Assembly (NCBI GenBank): GCA_025965735.1 | Contig: JAOPWK010000227.1 | Location: 1-21,698 of the forward strand | DNA: 21,698 bases | From: Frankiales bacterium | GTDB taxonomy: Bacteria > Actinomycetota > Actinomycetes > Mycobacteriales > SCTD01 | Reading direction: 5' to 3' | Program-made: the position numbers and the translations under genes | Notes under the pieces: generated by a model | Told to the model about the DNA's origin: nothing | Database searches by the model: none | Seen by the model: the letters and a program-made list of their open reading frames with translations, nothing else | In this document: positions 1 through 8,628 of the stretch, piece after piece | How the letters are laid out: every line of letters begins with the position of its first letter | How positions within the stretch are numbered: the first letter of the stretch is position 1

Positions 1-102
1 CGAGTTCTGCGAGTCCTGCGAGTCCTGCGAGTCCTGCGAGTCCTGCGAGTCCTGCGAGTCCTGCGAGTCCTGCGACTCCTGCGACTGCTGCGAGTCCTGC
101 GA
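1..102 (-). repeat. 9-bp tandem repeat (GACTCGCAG) coding Ser-Gln-Asp in Rho
   Basis: On the minus strand the 9-bp unit GACTCGCAG repeats in frame from position 102 to the window edge. It encodes eleven complete Ser-Gln-X triplets, with X mostly Asp and single Gln, Glu and Asn variants, and then another Ser. The copies nearest the left edge are almost identical at the DNA level, so the array is probably young or kept uniform by slippage. Every unit keeps the reading frame. The repeat continues past position 1, so the full copy number is unknown. Confidence 0.95.
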
Positions 103-453
103 CTCCCGCGGCCGCTCGTCACGCGACGGGCGCGCCTGACGCGGCTGCTCGTCGTCCGCGCTTGACGCGCTCGCCTCGGTGGGGTCGGCCTGCTGCTGGG
201 GCGCGGCACCGTTGACCGCGGCGTCGGCCGCGGGCTTGGCGGCGCCCTGCTTCTCCTGGATGGCCTCGATGAGCTGGCTCTTGCGCAGGCGGCCGATGCC
301 GCTGATGCCCAGCTCAGTGGCCATCGCCTGCAGCTCGGGCAGCACCATCGCGGCGAGGCCGCCGCTGGTAGCCCGGCGCCGCGTGCGCGGAGCCGCGACG
401 GGTGGGGTGTCGGCCTGCGCGGCGTCCTGCTGCAGGTCGGTGGTGTCGGTCAA
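1..453 (-). CDS. rho: Transcription termination factor Rho, N-terminal part (partial)
   Basis: Rho is a hexameric RNA-dependent ATPase that ends transcription. Only the first 151 residues are in the window; the RNA-binding and ATPase domains lie beyond the left edge. Residues about 31-69 match the Rho_N (SAP-like) motif, with LPELQAMATELGI and GRLRKSQLIEAIQ as the diagnostic stretch. After it comes an Ala/Gln/Asp/Arg-rich disordered segment, and from residue 118 a Ser-Gln-Asp tripeptide repeat that runs out of the window. Long charged insertions after Rho_N are known in actinobacterial Rho proteins. The start is TTG, chosen because GGGAGG lies 7 nt upstream and the Rho_N spacing fits; no ATG or GTG fits better. 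rho follows thrB, the usual actinobacterial order, but 308 bp separate them and a promoter candidate overlaps the thrB stop. Confidence 0.93.
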   Translation of the reverse strand, partial: MTDTTDLQQDAAQADTPPVAAPRTRRRATSGGLAAMVLPELQAMATELGISGIGRLRKSQLIEAIQEKQGAAKPAADAAVNGAAPQQQADPTEASASSADDEQPRQARPSRDERPRESQDSQQSQESQDSQDSQDSQDSQDSQDSQDSQNS

Positions 454-509
454 GGAGGTTCCTCCCGGTGGGCCGCCCGGCCGCGGTCGCGGCGGGGCAG
501 GGGGTGCAT
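450..509 (-). other. Possible 19-codon leader ORF ending on the rho start codon
   Basis: A short frame opens with ATG at 509-507 and ends with TGA at 452-450. The TGA shares two bases with the TTG start of rho (TTGA), the geometry seen in translational coupling. The predicted peptide is Arg/Pro-rich, and its last codons contain the rho ribosome binding site. I see no Shine-Dalgarno sequence before this ATG, and in DNA this GC-rich such frames are common, so translation is unproven. The same frame stays open up to a GTG at 740. Confidence 0.2.
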
Positions 510-738
510 CGGCGGCAGGGCCGCCGCGGGCCTCGCCGTCGTCTCGACGAGGTGCGTGTGGGCTTGCCACCCCGGTGGCCGGTGGGCTCGACCGCTGGAC
601 CGGCTCGCACGAGCCCGATCGCGGCGCCGGGGGGTGACCTCGACGGGCAGGAAGGGGGCCGAGGCAGGTGCTGCGACGAGTGCGGTCGCGCTGCCCGGCA
701 GCGAGCACGGCCCCGGAACGGGGCGACTGTGCGAGGTC

Positions 739-767
739 ACCCTATCCAGGCGTGCGGCAGTTCACAA
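739..767 (-). promoter_or_regulatory. Candidate rho promoter overlapping the thrB stop codon
   Basis: On the minus strand TTGTGA (767-762) and TAGGGT (744-739) are separated by 17 bp, a fair match to a housekeeping actinobacterial sigma factor. The TGA inside the -35 hexamer is the thrB stop codon. A start near position 732 would give a leader of about 280 nt before rho. Shortly downstream is a 6-bp hairpin with a 3-nt loop (710-724). The rest of the leader, 454-732, is GC-rich with several short hairpins, for example 511-525, but none has a U-tract. Confidence 0.45.
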
Positions 768-1661
768 CACGCCGCGCGGGACGACGTGCGCGCCGCGCGG
801 CTCGACGTCCAGCGCGAGGACCTGCCAGTCCTGCCGCGGCACAGCCACGGCTGCCCGCGTGGCCCGGGTCGTCAGCGCCAGCACGGTCGGCCCGGCGCCG
901 CTGATGACCGCGGGCACGCCCTGCGCGCGGAGCTCCTGCATGAGCGTGGCGCTGGCCGGCATGGCCGGTGCGCGGTAGCCCTGGTGCAGCCGGTCCTCGG
1001 TGGCGGCCAGCAGCAGCGACGGGTCCGCGGTGAGCGCGTGCGGCAGCAGCGCGGCGCGGGAGGCGTTGAGCACCGCGTCCGCGTACGGCACCGACGGGGG
1101 CAGCAGCCCGCGCACCTGCTTGGTGGACGAGCGGGTGGACGGCACGAACGCGACCGGCGCGAGGTCGGCGTGTGCGTCGAGCCGCACGACCCGGGGCCCG
1201 TCGGTCTCGCTCCACGCGAAGGTCGCTCCCCCGCGCAGGCAGGCAGCCACGTTGTCGGGGTGACCCTCCAGCTCGTCTGCGAGGTCCAGCCGCTGCTGCT
1301 CCGACAGGTCGCCGTCGCGCACCAGCCCGCAGGCGGCGACGATGCCGGACACGATCGCGGCCGAGGAGGAGCCGAGGCCGCGGGCGTGCGGGATCCGGTT
1401 GGTGCAGCGGACCTCCAGGCCCGCGGGCTGTCCGCCCAGCCGGTCGAACGTCGCCCGCATCGCCCGCACCACCAGGTGCCGCTCCCCCCGCGCCACGTCC
1501 ACGGCGCCCTCACCCTGCACGTCGACGGCCAGCCCGGAGCCGGTCGCGCGGACGACGACGTCGTCGTGCAGCGACAGCGCGAGGCCGGCGCTGTCGAACC
1601 CGGGCCCGAGGTTGGCGCTGGTCGCCGGGACGCGCACGTGCACAGGACCTTCGAGGAACAC
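762..1661 (-). CDS. thrB: Homoserine kinase
   Basis: ThrB uses ATP to phosphorylate L-homoserine to O-phosphohomoserine, the substrate of ThrC, in the cytoplasm. The 299-aa product has the normal family length and the three GHMP-kinase motifs: the N-terminal PATSANLGPGFDSAGLAL stretch (residues 12-29), the phosphate-binding loop PHARGLGSSSAA (91-102), and the C-terminal VISGAGPTVLA (252-262). The GTG start at 1661 is supported by GGAGG 5 nt upstream at 1671-1667. That site lies inside the end of the MFS gene, whose TGA is one base away, so the two are probably co-translated. The MFS gene separates thrB from thrC, which are usually adjacent. thrB is the last biosynthetic gene before rho. Confidence 0.96.
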   Translation of the reverse strand: MFLEGPVHVRVPATSANLGPGFDSAGLALSLHDDVVVRATGSGLAVDVQGEGAVDVARGERHLVVRAMRATFDRLGGQPAGLEVRCTNRIPHARGLGSSSAAIVSGIVAACGLVRDGDLSEQQRLDLADELEGHPDNVAACLRGGATFAWSETDGPRVVRLDAHADLAPVAFVPSTRSSTKQVRGLLPPSVPYADAVLNASRAALLPHALTADPSLLLAATEDRLHQGYRAPAMPASATLMQELRAQGVPAVISGAGPTVLALTTRATRAAVAVPRQDWQVLALDVEPRGAHVVPRGVL

Positions 1662-1662
1662 G

Positions 1663-2889
1663 TCAGCCTCCGACGGTCGCAGGGGAACGGAGCCGGCGCG
1701 TGGCGAGGAACCACAGCCCGGCGTACAGCAGCACGATCCCGCCCGAGGCGCTCAGCAGCACAGCCGCCTCCACATGGTCGGACAGCAGCCCGAACACCAC
1801 CTGGCTGCCGGCGATGATCAGCGTGGCCAGCGTGTAGTCGGCGCTGAACACCCGGCCGCGCAGGTCGTCCGGCACGGTGCGCTGCAGGCCGTACGTCGAC
1901 AGGATCCAGTTGGCGCCGCCGCCGGCGTGCGCGACGGCCAGGAGCAGCAGCACCAGCCAGAACCACCCGGTGATCCCGATGAGCAGGTAGCCGACGCCGA
2001 ACACCGCCATCGAGCCCGCCAGCACCGAGTAGAGGCGGGCCGGGTCGGTGGCGCGGCGGCGAGTGACGAGCGGGCCGATCAGCGCACCCACTCCGCGGGC
2101 GCTGTACATCAGCCCGATCCCGAGCTCACCCAGGCCGAAGGCGGCGGCGCCGTACAGCGGGAACAGCGACAGCGCGCCGTTGCCGAACGCCGGGCCGGCC
2201 TTGCAGGTGATCAGCGCGAGGACGCGGTGCTCGCGGCGGGCGTACCCGACGGCCTCCCCCACGTCGTGCCGCACCGGCCGCCGCTCGCGCACCGGCGCGG
2301 ACGGGTCGGAGAACGGCCGGGTCGTGGAGGCGGTCAGCGCAGCGGCGGCGAGGAGCAGGACCGCGTCGACGACGAAGCAGACCGTGGTGCCGAGCGTGCC
2401 GGCGACCAGTCCGCCGAGCGCCGCGCCGACGGCGAGCATCGTCCCCCAGGACGCGCCGTTCAGGACGCTGGCGGTCGCGAGGTCGTCCGGGTCGACGAGG
2501 TTCGGGATCGCCGCAGCGCCTGCGGGCTGGCTGAACGCCTTTGCCGCTGCGACGATGCCGATCGCGACGAGGGCGATCCACGCGGTGGCCTCCGAGCGGA
2601 CCAGCACGAGCAGCAGCGCAGCGATCCCGGCGACGGTGTTCGCCACGACGATGACCCGGCGGCGGTCGAGGCGGTCGACGACGGTCCCGGCGTACGGGCC
2701 GATCAGCGCGAAGACCAGCGTGTCCGCGGCGAGCACCGCCGCGCCCCAGATCCCGGTGCCGGTCAGCTGCGGGAGCAGGACGAGCAGCGGGATGATCGCG
2801 AACCAGTCGCCGCCGAGGGCGATCAGCTGGGCGAGGTAGGTGCGGCGGAAGTCCTTCTCGCGGCGGAGCAGGTCGAGGTAGGGCCTCAA
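1663..2889 (-). CDS. MFS transporter embedded between thrC and thrB
   Basis: This 408-aa protein has about twelve hydrophobic segments and the layout of the MFS_3/EntS-like subfamily of major facilitator transporters. The cytoplasmic loop after the second membrane segment carries a motif A variant, GPYAGTVVDRLDRRRVI (residues 64-80). A second DLRGRVF stretch sits in the C-terminal half. The TTG start at 2889 lies 3 bp after the thrC stop and has no clear Shine-Dalgarno sequence; it was chosen because the family usually begins with a short hydrophilic helix such as RPYLDLLRREKDFRRTYLAQ. Translation may rely on coupling from thrC. Its place in the operon suggests export of a pathway amino acid such as threonine or homoserine, but that is inference; many relatives are drug or siderophore exporters. 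Confidence 0.88.
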   Translation of the reverse strand: MRPYLDLLRREKDFRRTYLAQLIALGGDWFAIIPLLVLLPQLTGTGIWGAAVLAADTLVFALIGPYAGTVVDRLDRRRVIVVANTVAGIAALLLVLVRSEATAWIALVAIGIVAAAKAFSQPAGAAAIPNLVDPDDLATASVLNGASWGTMLAVGAALGGLVAGTLGTTVCFVVDAVLLLAAAALTASTTRPFSDPSAPVRERRPVRHDVGEAVGYARREHRVLALITCKAGPAFGNGALSLFPLYGAAAFGLGELGIGLMYSARGVGALIGPLVTRRRATDPARLYSVLAGSMAVFGVGYLLIGITGWFWLVLLLLAVAHAGGGANWILSTYGLQRTVPDDLRGRVFSADYTLATLIIAGSQVVFGLLSDHVEAAVLLSASGGIVLLYAGLWFLATRRLRSPATVGG

Positions 2890-2892
2890 CGG

Positions 2893-3975
<1,083 letters not shown>

Positions 3976-3989
3976 GGAGGCAGTCTCCC

Positions 3990-5264
3990 CTAGAGGGAGC
4001 CCTCGACCCGCATGACCGAGGCAACTGCCCGTACCGAGTCCAACCCGCGCAGCTGCTCGACGACGCCCTGCAGCGCCGCGTCGGTCGCCGTGTGCGTGAC
4101 GACGACCAGGCTGGCGTCGTCGCCGTGGCCCTCCTGGCGCACGGTGCGGATGCTGACGTCGTGGTCCGCGAACGCGTTGGCGACGGCGGCGAGCACACCC
4201 GCCTTGTCCGCCACGTCGAGGCTGATGTGGTACCTCGTGACGACCTCGCCCATCGGCCGCACCCGCAGGGCGGCGTACGAGGAGGCGCCGGCGCCGCGGG
4301 CACCCGACAGGGCGTTGCGGGCGACGGCGACCAGGTCGCCCAGCACGGCCGAGGCGGTCGGAGACCCACCCGCGCCGGGGCCGTAGAACATCAGCTTGCC
4401 GGCGCTGGCCGCCTCGACGAAGACGGCGTTGTAGGCCTCGCGCACGCTGGCCAGCGGGTGCGACAGCGGGATCATCGCGGGGTGCACGCGGACGCTGACC
4501 GCCTCGCCGTCCTTCTCCGCGATGGCGAGCAGCTTCACGACGCTGCCGATCGCCTTGGCGCTCGCCACGTCCGCGGCGGTCACCTCGGTGATGCCCTCGC
4601 GGTGCACGTCGGCGGCGACGACGTCGGTGTGGAACGCAAGACCCGCCAGGATCGCGGCCTTGGCGGCGGCGTCGAAGCCCTCCACGTCGGCGGTCGGGTC
4701 GGCCTCGGCGTAGCCGAGCGCGGTGGCCTCGTCGAGCGCGTCGGCGAAGCCGCTGCCCTGCTCGTCCATGCGGGTGAGGATGAAGTTGGTGGTGCCGTTG
4801 ACGATGCCGGTCACGCGGGTGATCTGGTCGCCGGCGAGCGACTCGCGCAGCGGGCGCAGCAACGGGATGGCGCCGGCGACGCTGGCCTCGTAGTAGAGGT
4901 CGGCGCCGCCCTCGACGGCGGCGGCGTGCAGCGTCGCGCCGTCCTCGGCCAGCAGCGCCTTGTTCGCCGTGACGACGCTCTTGCCGGCCCGCAGCGCGGA
5001 CAGGATCAGCGTGCGCGCGGGCTCGATGCCGCCGATGACCTCGACCACGAGATCGACGTCGTCCCGGGCGACCAGGCCCTCGGCGTCGGTCGTGAACAGC
5101 TCGTCCGGCACTGGCAGGTCACGGGGGCGGCCGAGCCGGCGGACCGCGATGCCGGCGATCTCCAGCGGCGCTCCCACGCGGGCGGTGAGGTCGTCGCCGG
5201 AGGTGTGCAGCAGGCGGACGACCTCGGCGCCGACGGTGCCGCAACCGAGCAGGGCGACGCGCAT
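3990..5264 (-). CDS. hom: Homoserine dehydrogenase with C-terminal ACT domain
   Basis: Hom reduces L-aspartate 4-semialdehyde to L-homoserine with NAD(P)H, the branch point leading to threonine and methionine. The 424-aa protein starts straight into the nucleotide-binding GCGTVG loop (residues 7-12). VTANKALLA (98-106) and the catalytic-region Lys202 in AAAKAAILAGLAF follow. Residues about 345-422 form an ACT domain, the usual site of threonine feedback control in Gram-positive Hom enzymes. The ATG at 5264 is one base after the TGA of the upstream 80-aa gene (TGAGATG), and AAGGTGA inside that gene can act as the ribosome binding site. Unlike the E. coli enzyme it is not fused to aspartokinase. 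Confidence 0.97.
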   Translation of the reverse strand: MRVALLGCGTVGAEVVRLLHTSGDDLTARVGAPLEIAGIAVRRLGRPRDLPVPDELFTTDAEGLVARDDVDLVVEVIGGIEPARTLILSALRAGKSVVTANKALLAEDGATLHAAAVEGGADLYYEASVAGAIPLLRPLRESLAGDQITRVTGIVNGTTNFILTRMDEQGSGFADALDEATALGYAEADPTADVEGFDAAAKAAILAGLAFHTDVVAADVHREGITEVTAADVASAKAIGSVVKLLAIAEKDGEAVSVRVHPAMIPLSHPLASVREAYNAVFVEAASAGKLMFYGPGAGGSPTASAVLGDLVAVARNALSGARGAGASSYAALRVRPMGEVVTRYHISLDVADKAGVLAAVANAFADHDVSIRTVRQEGHGDDASLVVVTHTATDAALQGVVEQLRGLDSVRAVASVMRVEGSL

Positions 5265-5265
5265 C

Positions 5266-5508
5266 TCAGATCACCTTCACGGGGTCGTGCTGGCTGGTGG
5301 TGCAGCAGGTGCAGGTGCGGCCGGTCGCACGGCGGGCGGCCTCAGCAGCAGCCCGGGCGCGGGCAGCGCCGACGAGCAGCAGGGCGAGCGCGATCACGGC
5401 GTACGCCAGGGCGGGCACGGTGCCGGCCAGCGCGTGGACGCCGAGGCCGAGGCAGACCAGGACGCCGACGAGCGCGGCCAGGAAGAGGAGCTGCACGCGA
5501 CGGATCAC
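5266..5508 (-). CDS. Small two-helix membrane protein with Cys-rich tail, unknown function
   Basis: This 80-aa product has two predicted membrane helices, at residues about 5-28 and 32-50. A short Ala/Arg-rich segment follows, and the tail has a CTCC cluster before a His/Asp/Lys end. I do not recognise the family. The GTG start at 5508 overlaps the TGA of the 52-aa gene (GTGA), and the stop is one base before hom, so it sits inside a chain of coupled genes. Overlaps of this kind, and hydrophobic segments flanked by Arg, argue for a real gene. The cysteines could bind metal or form a disulfide; this is inference. It might assist a transporter or simply be a conserved actinobacterial passenger. 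Confidence 0.72.
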   Translation of the reverse strand: MIRRVQLLFLAALVGVLVCLGLGVHALAGTVPALAYAVIALALLLVGAARARAAAEAARRATGRTCTCCTTSQHDPVKVI

Positions 5509-5663
5509 CGCTGCCTCGTCATCGAGACGGCCGCCACGACCAGGAGCACGAGCAGGACCGCGGCGAACCCGACCAGCCCGTCGACCATGGCGGCCACGAC
5601 GAGCAGCGGGACCCCGACGAGGACCCAGAGCGGGAGGCGGGACCGGGTCACGCTGTCCCTCAT
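5505..5663 (-). CDS. Very small membrane protein (52 aa), unknown function
   Basis: This 52-aa frame starts with ATG at 5663, overlapping the lysA stop (ATGA), and ends in a TGA that overlaps the next gene (GTGA). The sequence has two hydrophobic stretches, at residues about 11-26 and 29-47, bounded by Arg at both ends (SVTRSR and MTRQR), typical of a short hairpin membrane protein. No family is recognised. The double overlap and the fact that removing it would leave a gap in an otherwise gapless operon support it as a gene. Its role is unknown; a partner of the adjacent 80-aa membrane protein is plausible. Confidence 0.62.
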   Translation of the reverse strand: MRDSVTRSRLPLWVLVGVPLLVVAAMVDGLVGFAAVLLVLLVVAAVSMTRQR

Positions 5664-6982
5664 TCCATGTCCAGGCGGAGCAGGTCGTCCTCGGTCTCCC
5701 GGCGGACGATGACGCGGGCGCTGCCGGCCTTCACCGCGACGACCGGCGGACGGGCCACGTGGTTGTAGTTGCTGGCCATCGACCGGTGGTAGGCGCCGGA
5801 GGCCGGCACGGCGACGAGATCGCCGACCGCGAGGTCGCCGGGCAGCGGGACGTCGTGCACGACGATGTCGCCGCTCTCGCAGTGCTTGCCGCAGAGGGTG
5901 ACGTTGGCCGGCTCGGCGGCGGACGCACGGCTGGCGAGGACAGCCGTGTAGCGCGCGTCGTACAGCGCCGTCCGGATGTTGTCGCTCATGCCGCCGTCGA
6001 CGCTGACGTAGGTGCGCAGCCCCGGGAGCTCCTTGACGGTGCCGACCTCGTAGACGGTCACCGTCGTGGGGCCGGAGATGGCGCGGCCCGGCTCGACGGC
6101 CAGCCGCGGCACGGCGATGCCGATCGCCTCGCACTCCCGCACGACGATGCGTCGCAGGCCGTCGGCGTACTCGAAGACGTCCATCGGGTCGTCGGCCGCG
6201 GTGTAGGCGATGCCCTGGCCGCCGCCGAGGTCGAGCTCGGGCAGCACGACGCCGTGCTCGTCGCGGATGGCGCCGAGCAGGCCGACCATCCGGTGAGCGG
6301 CCAGCTTGAAGCCGTGCACGTCGAAGATGTGCGAGCCGATGTGGCAGTGCAGCCCGACCAGCTCGAGCGAGGGCAGCGCGAGGATCCGGCGGACCGCCTC
6401 GGCGGCCGCGCCGCTGGCGAGCGAGAACCCGAACTTCTGGTCCTCCTGGCCCGTCTGGACGTACTCGTGCGTGTGCGCCTCGACGCCGGGCGTGACGCGC
6501 ACGTAGACGCGCTGCACGACGCCCCCGCGCTCGGCGACGTCGGCCACCCGGACCAGGTCGTCGAAGGAGTCCACGACGAAGCGGCCGACCCCGACCTCGA
6601 CCGCGCGGGCGATCTCCGGGACCGACTTGTTGTTGCCGTGGAAGAGCAGCCGCTCGGTGGGGAAGCCGGCGTTCAGCGCGACGGCGAGCTCCCCGCCGGT
6701 GCAGACGTCGAGCGACAGCCCCTCCTCCGCCACCCAGCGCGCGACGGCGGTGCAGAGGAAGGCCTTGCCGGCGTAGTAGACGTCGGCGCCGTCGAAGGCG
6801 TCGCGCCACTCGCGGCAGCGGCCGCGGAAGTCGTCCTCGTCCAGGACGTACGCGGGGGTGCCGAACTCGGCGGCCAGGGCGCGCACGTCCACGCCGCCCA
6901 GCTGCAGGACGCCCGCGTCGGAGCGGGTGGCCGTGCGCGGCCAGACCGCCGGCTCGAGGTCCGTGCTGACGACGCTGGTCAC
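5660..6982 (-). CDS. lysA: Diaminopimelate decarboxylase
   Basis: LysA removes CO2 from meso-diaminopimelate to give L-lysine, using PLP. With a GTG start at 6982 the protein has 440 aa, normal for actinobacteria. Lys73 in DVYYAGKAFL is the PLP lysine. HCHIGSHIFD, LDLGGGQGI, the EPGRAI phosphate-binding stretch and CESGD (Cys about 368, from the partner subunit's active site) are all present. The GTG overlaps the argS stop (GTGA) and has GGAG 5 nt upstream within argS; longer in-frame starts would lie deep inside argS and were rejected. The end overlaps the 52-aa membrane gene. Adjacency to argS is common in actinobacteria. Confidence 0.97.
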   Translation of the reverse strand: MTSVVSTDLEPAVWPRTATRSDAGVLQLGGVDVRALAAEFGTPAYVLDEDDFRGRCREWRDAFDGADVYYAGKAFLCTAVARWVAEEGLSLDVCTGGELAVALNAGFPTERLLFHGNNKSVPEIARAVEVGVGRFVVDSFDDLVRVADVAERGGVVQRVYVRVTPGVEAHTHEYVQTGQEDQKFGFSLASGAAAEAVRRILALPSLELVGLHCHIGSHIFDVHGFKLAAHRMVGLLGAIRDEHGVVLPELDLGGGQGIAYTAADDPMDVFEYADGLRRIVVRECEAIGIAVPRLAVEPGRAISGPTTVTVYEVGTVKELPGLRTYVSVDGGMSDNIRTALYDARYTAVLASRASAAEPANVTLCGKHCESGDIVVHDVPLPGDLAVGDLVAVPASGAYHRSMASNYNHVARPPVVAVKAGSARVIVRRETEDDLLRLDME

Positions 6983-8628
6983 ATGCGCTCCGGAGCGGTC
7001 ACGCCGAGCAGCCGCAGGCCGTTCTCCAGCACGGTGCGGGTCGCACGCCAGAGCAGCAGCCGCGGCGCGGTCGTCGCGGCCACCTCCTCGTCGCCCTTGG
7101 GGAGCACCTGGCACTCGTCCCAGAAGCGCTGCGCAGACTTGGCGACCTTCTCCTCGAGGTAGCGCGCGACGCGGTGCGGCTCACGCAGCTCGGCGGCGGT
7201 GGCCACGACGGCGGGGAACTCCGCGAGGGCCAGCAGCAGCTCGGCCTCGCGCGGGTGGGTCAGCAACGACAGGTCGGCGGTCTCGTCGAACGAGATGCCC
7301 ATCTCCGCGGCGTTGCGCAGGACGGACGCAGCGCGCGTGGCGGCGTACTGCACGTAGAACACCGGGTTGTCGCTGCTCTGCCGCGTGACGGCATCCACGT
7401 CCAGGTCCATGGACGAGTCGGCGGAGGAGCGGGCCAGCGTGTAGCGGGCGGCATCCACCCCGACCAGCTCGACCAGGTCCTCGAGCGTGACGATGTCGCC
7501 CGCGCGCTTGCTCATGCGCACCGGCTCGCCGTCCTTGAGGACGTTGACCAGCTGCCCGATCAGCACCTCGATGCTGGTCCCCGGGTCGTCACCGGCGCAG
7601 GCCGCCAGCGCCTTGAGCCGTCCGACGTAGCCGTGGTGGTCGGCGCCGAGCATGTAGATGCACCGGTCGGCGCGGGTGCGCTTGTCGACGTAGTAGGCCG
7701 CGTCGGACAGGAAGTAGGTGCCGGAGCCGTCGCTCTTGACGAGCACCCGGTCCTTGTCGTCGCCGAAGTCGGTCGTGCGCAGCCAGACGGCGCCGTCCTG
7801 CTCGAAGACGTGGCCCTGCTCCCGCAGCCGGTCCAGGGCCCGGTCGACCGCCCCTGAGCCCTTGAGGGACAGCTCGCTGAACCAGACGTCGAATTCGACG
7901 CCGAAGCTGGCCAGGGAGGCGCGGATCTCCTCCAGCGCCACCTGCAGGCCGATCACCCGGAACTGCTCGACGGCGTCGTCGCGCTCGAGCAGGTCGGGCG
8001 CGCGCTCGAGCACGAGCTGCGCCCAGTCGGCGACGTACGCGCCGGCGTAGCCGTCGGCGGGGACGACCTGTCCCGTGGCGGCCGCGTGCAGGGACGCGGC
8101 AAAGCGGTCGATCTGCACGCCCGCGTCGTTGACGTAGTACTCCCGCACCACCTCGGCGCCGCTGGCCTCGAGCAGCCGGCCGAGCGCGTCGCCGACGGCC
8201 GCCCAGCGGACGCCGCCGATGTGGATCGGGCCGGTGGGGTTCGCCGAGACGAACTCCAGGTTGATGCGCTGTCCGGCAGCCGAGCTGTTCGTGCCGTAGG
8301 CCGCGCCCTGCTCGAGGACGGTCAGCGCGACCGCGCCGAGCGAGGCCTGCGCGAGTCGCAGGTTGAGGAAGCCGGGACCGGCGACGTCGACCTCCTCGAC
8401 GCCCTCGACGGCCCGCAGCCGGGTCGCCAGCAGCTCGGCCACCTCGCGCGGCGGACGGCCGGCCTTCTTGGCCAGCTGCAGCGCGATGCTGGTCGCGTAG
8501 TCGCCGTGCTCCTTGACCCGCGGGCGCTCCACGGAGACCTCCGCAGGCACCTCGACGGCCAGCTCACCGGCCTCGACCGCCGCCACCACGGCGCCGCGGA
8601 CGGCAGCACCGAGCTGGGAGGGAGTCAT
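6979..8628 (-). CDS. argS: Arginyl-tRNA synthetase
   Basis: ArgS charges tRNA-Arg in the cytoplasm. The 549-aa protein is a class I synthetase. It has an N-terminal Arg-tRNA-synthetase domain (residues about 3-90), the HIGH-type signature SANPTGPIHIGGVRW (HIGG at 136-139), the long Rossmann core, the KMSKS-type motif RMSKR (371-375), and a C-terminal DALR-type anticodon-binding helix bundle. The ATG at 8628 is preceded by GGGACG and a -10-like TACCCT with no Shine-Dalgarno sequence, so the mRNA is probably leaderless. It is the first gene of the nine-gene minus-strand string. A tRNA-Arg gene lies 1.3 kb away on the other strand. Confidence 0.97.
   Translation of the reverse strand: MTPSQLGAAVRGAVVAAVEAGELAVEVPAEVSVERPRVKEHGDYATSIALQLAKKAGRPPREVAELLATRLRAVEGVEEVDVAGPGFLNLRLAQASLGAVALTVLEQGAAYGTNSSAAGQRINLEFVSANPTGPIHIGGVRWAAVGDALGRLLEASGAEVVREYYVNDAGVQIDRFAASLHAAATGQVVPADGYAGAYVADWAQLVLERAPDLLERDDAVEQFRVIGLQVALEEIRASLASFGVEFDVWFSELSLKGSGAVDRALDRLREQGHVFEQDGAVWLRTTDFGDDKDRVLVKSDGSGTYFLSDAAYYVDKRTRADRCIYMLGADHHGYVGRLKALAACAGDDPGTSIEVLIGQLVNVLKDGEPVRMSKRAGDIVTLEDLVELVGVDAARYTLARSSADSSMDLDVDAVTRQSSDNPVFYVQYAATRAASVLRNAAEMGISFDETADLSLLTHPREAELLLALAEFPAVVATAAELREPHRVARYLEEKVAKSAQRFWDECQVLPKGDEEVAATTAPRLLLWRATRTVLENGLRLLGVTAPERM

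Noticed and set aside
1..102. Short direct repeats as a CRISPR array
   Set aside because: The units are 9 bp with no spacers, and they are in frame inside the rho coding sequence.
314..740. Independent genes in the spacer between thrB and rho
   Set aside because: The frames are Arg/Pro/Ala-rich with no family resemblance and poor starts. Only the frame ending on the rho start is kept, as a low-confidence leader ORF.
6979..7114. N-terminally extended lysA start inside argS
   Set aside because: It would overlap argS by over 100 bp with an Arg/Gly-rich segment unlike LysA. The GTG at 6982 has a ribosome binding site and a GTGA overlap.
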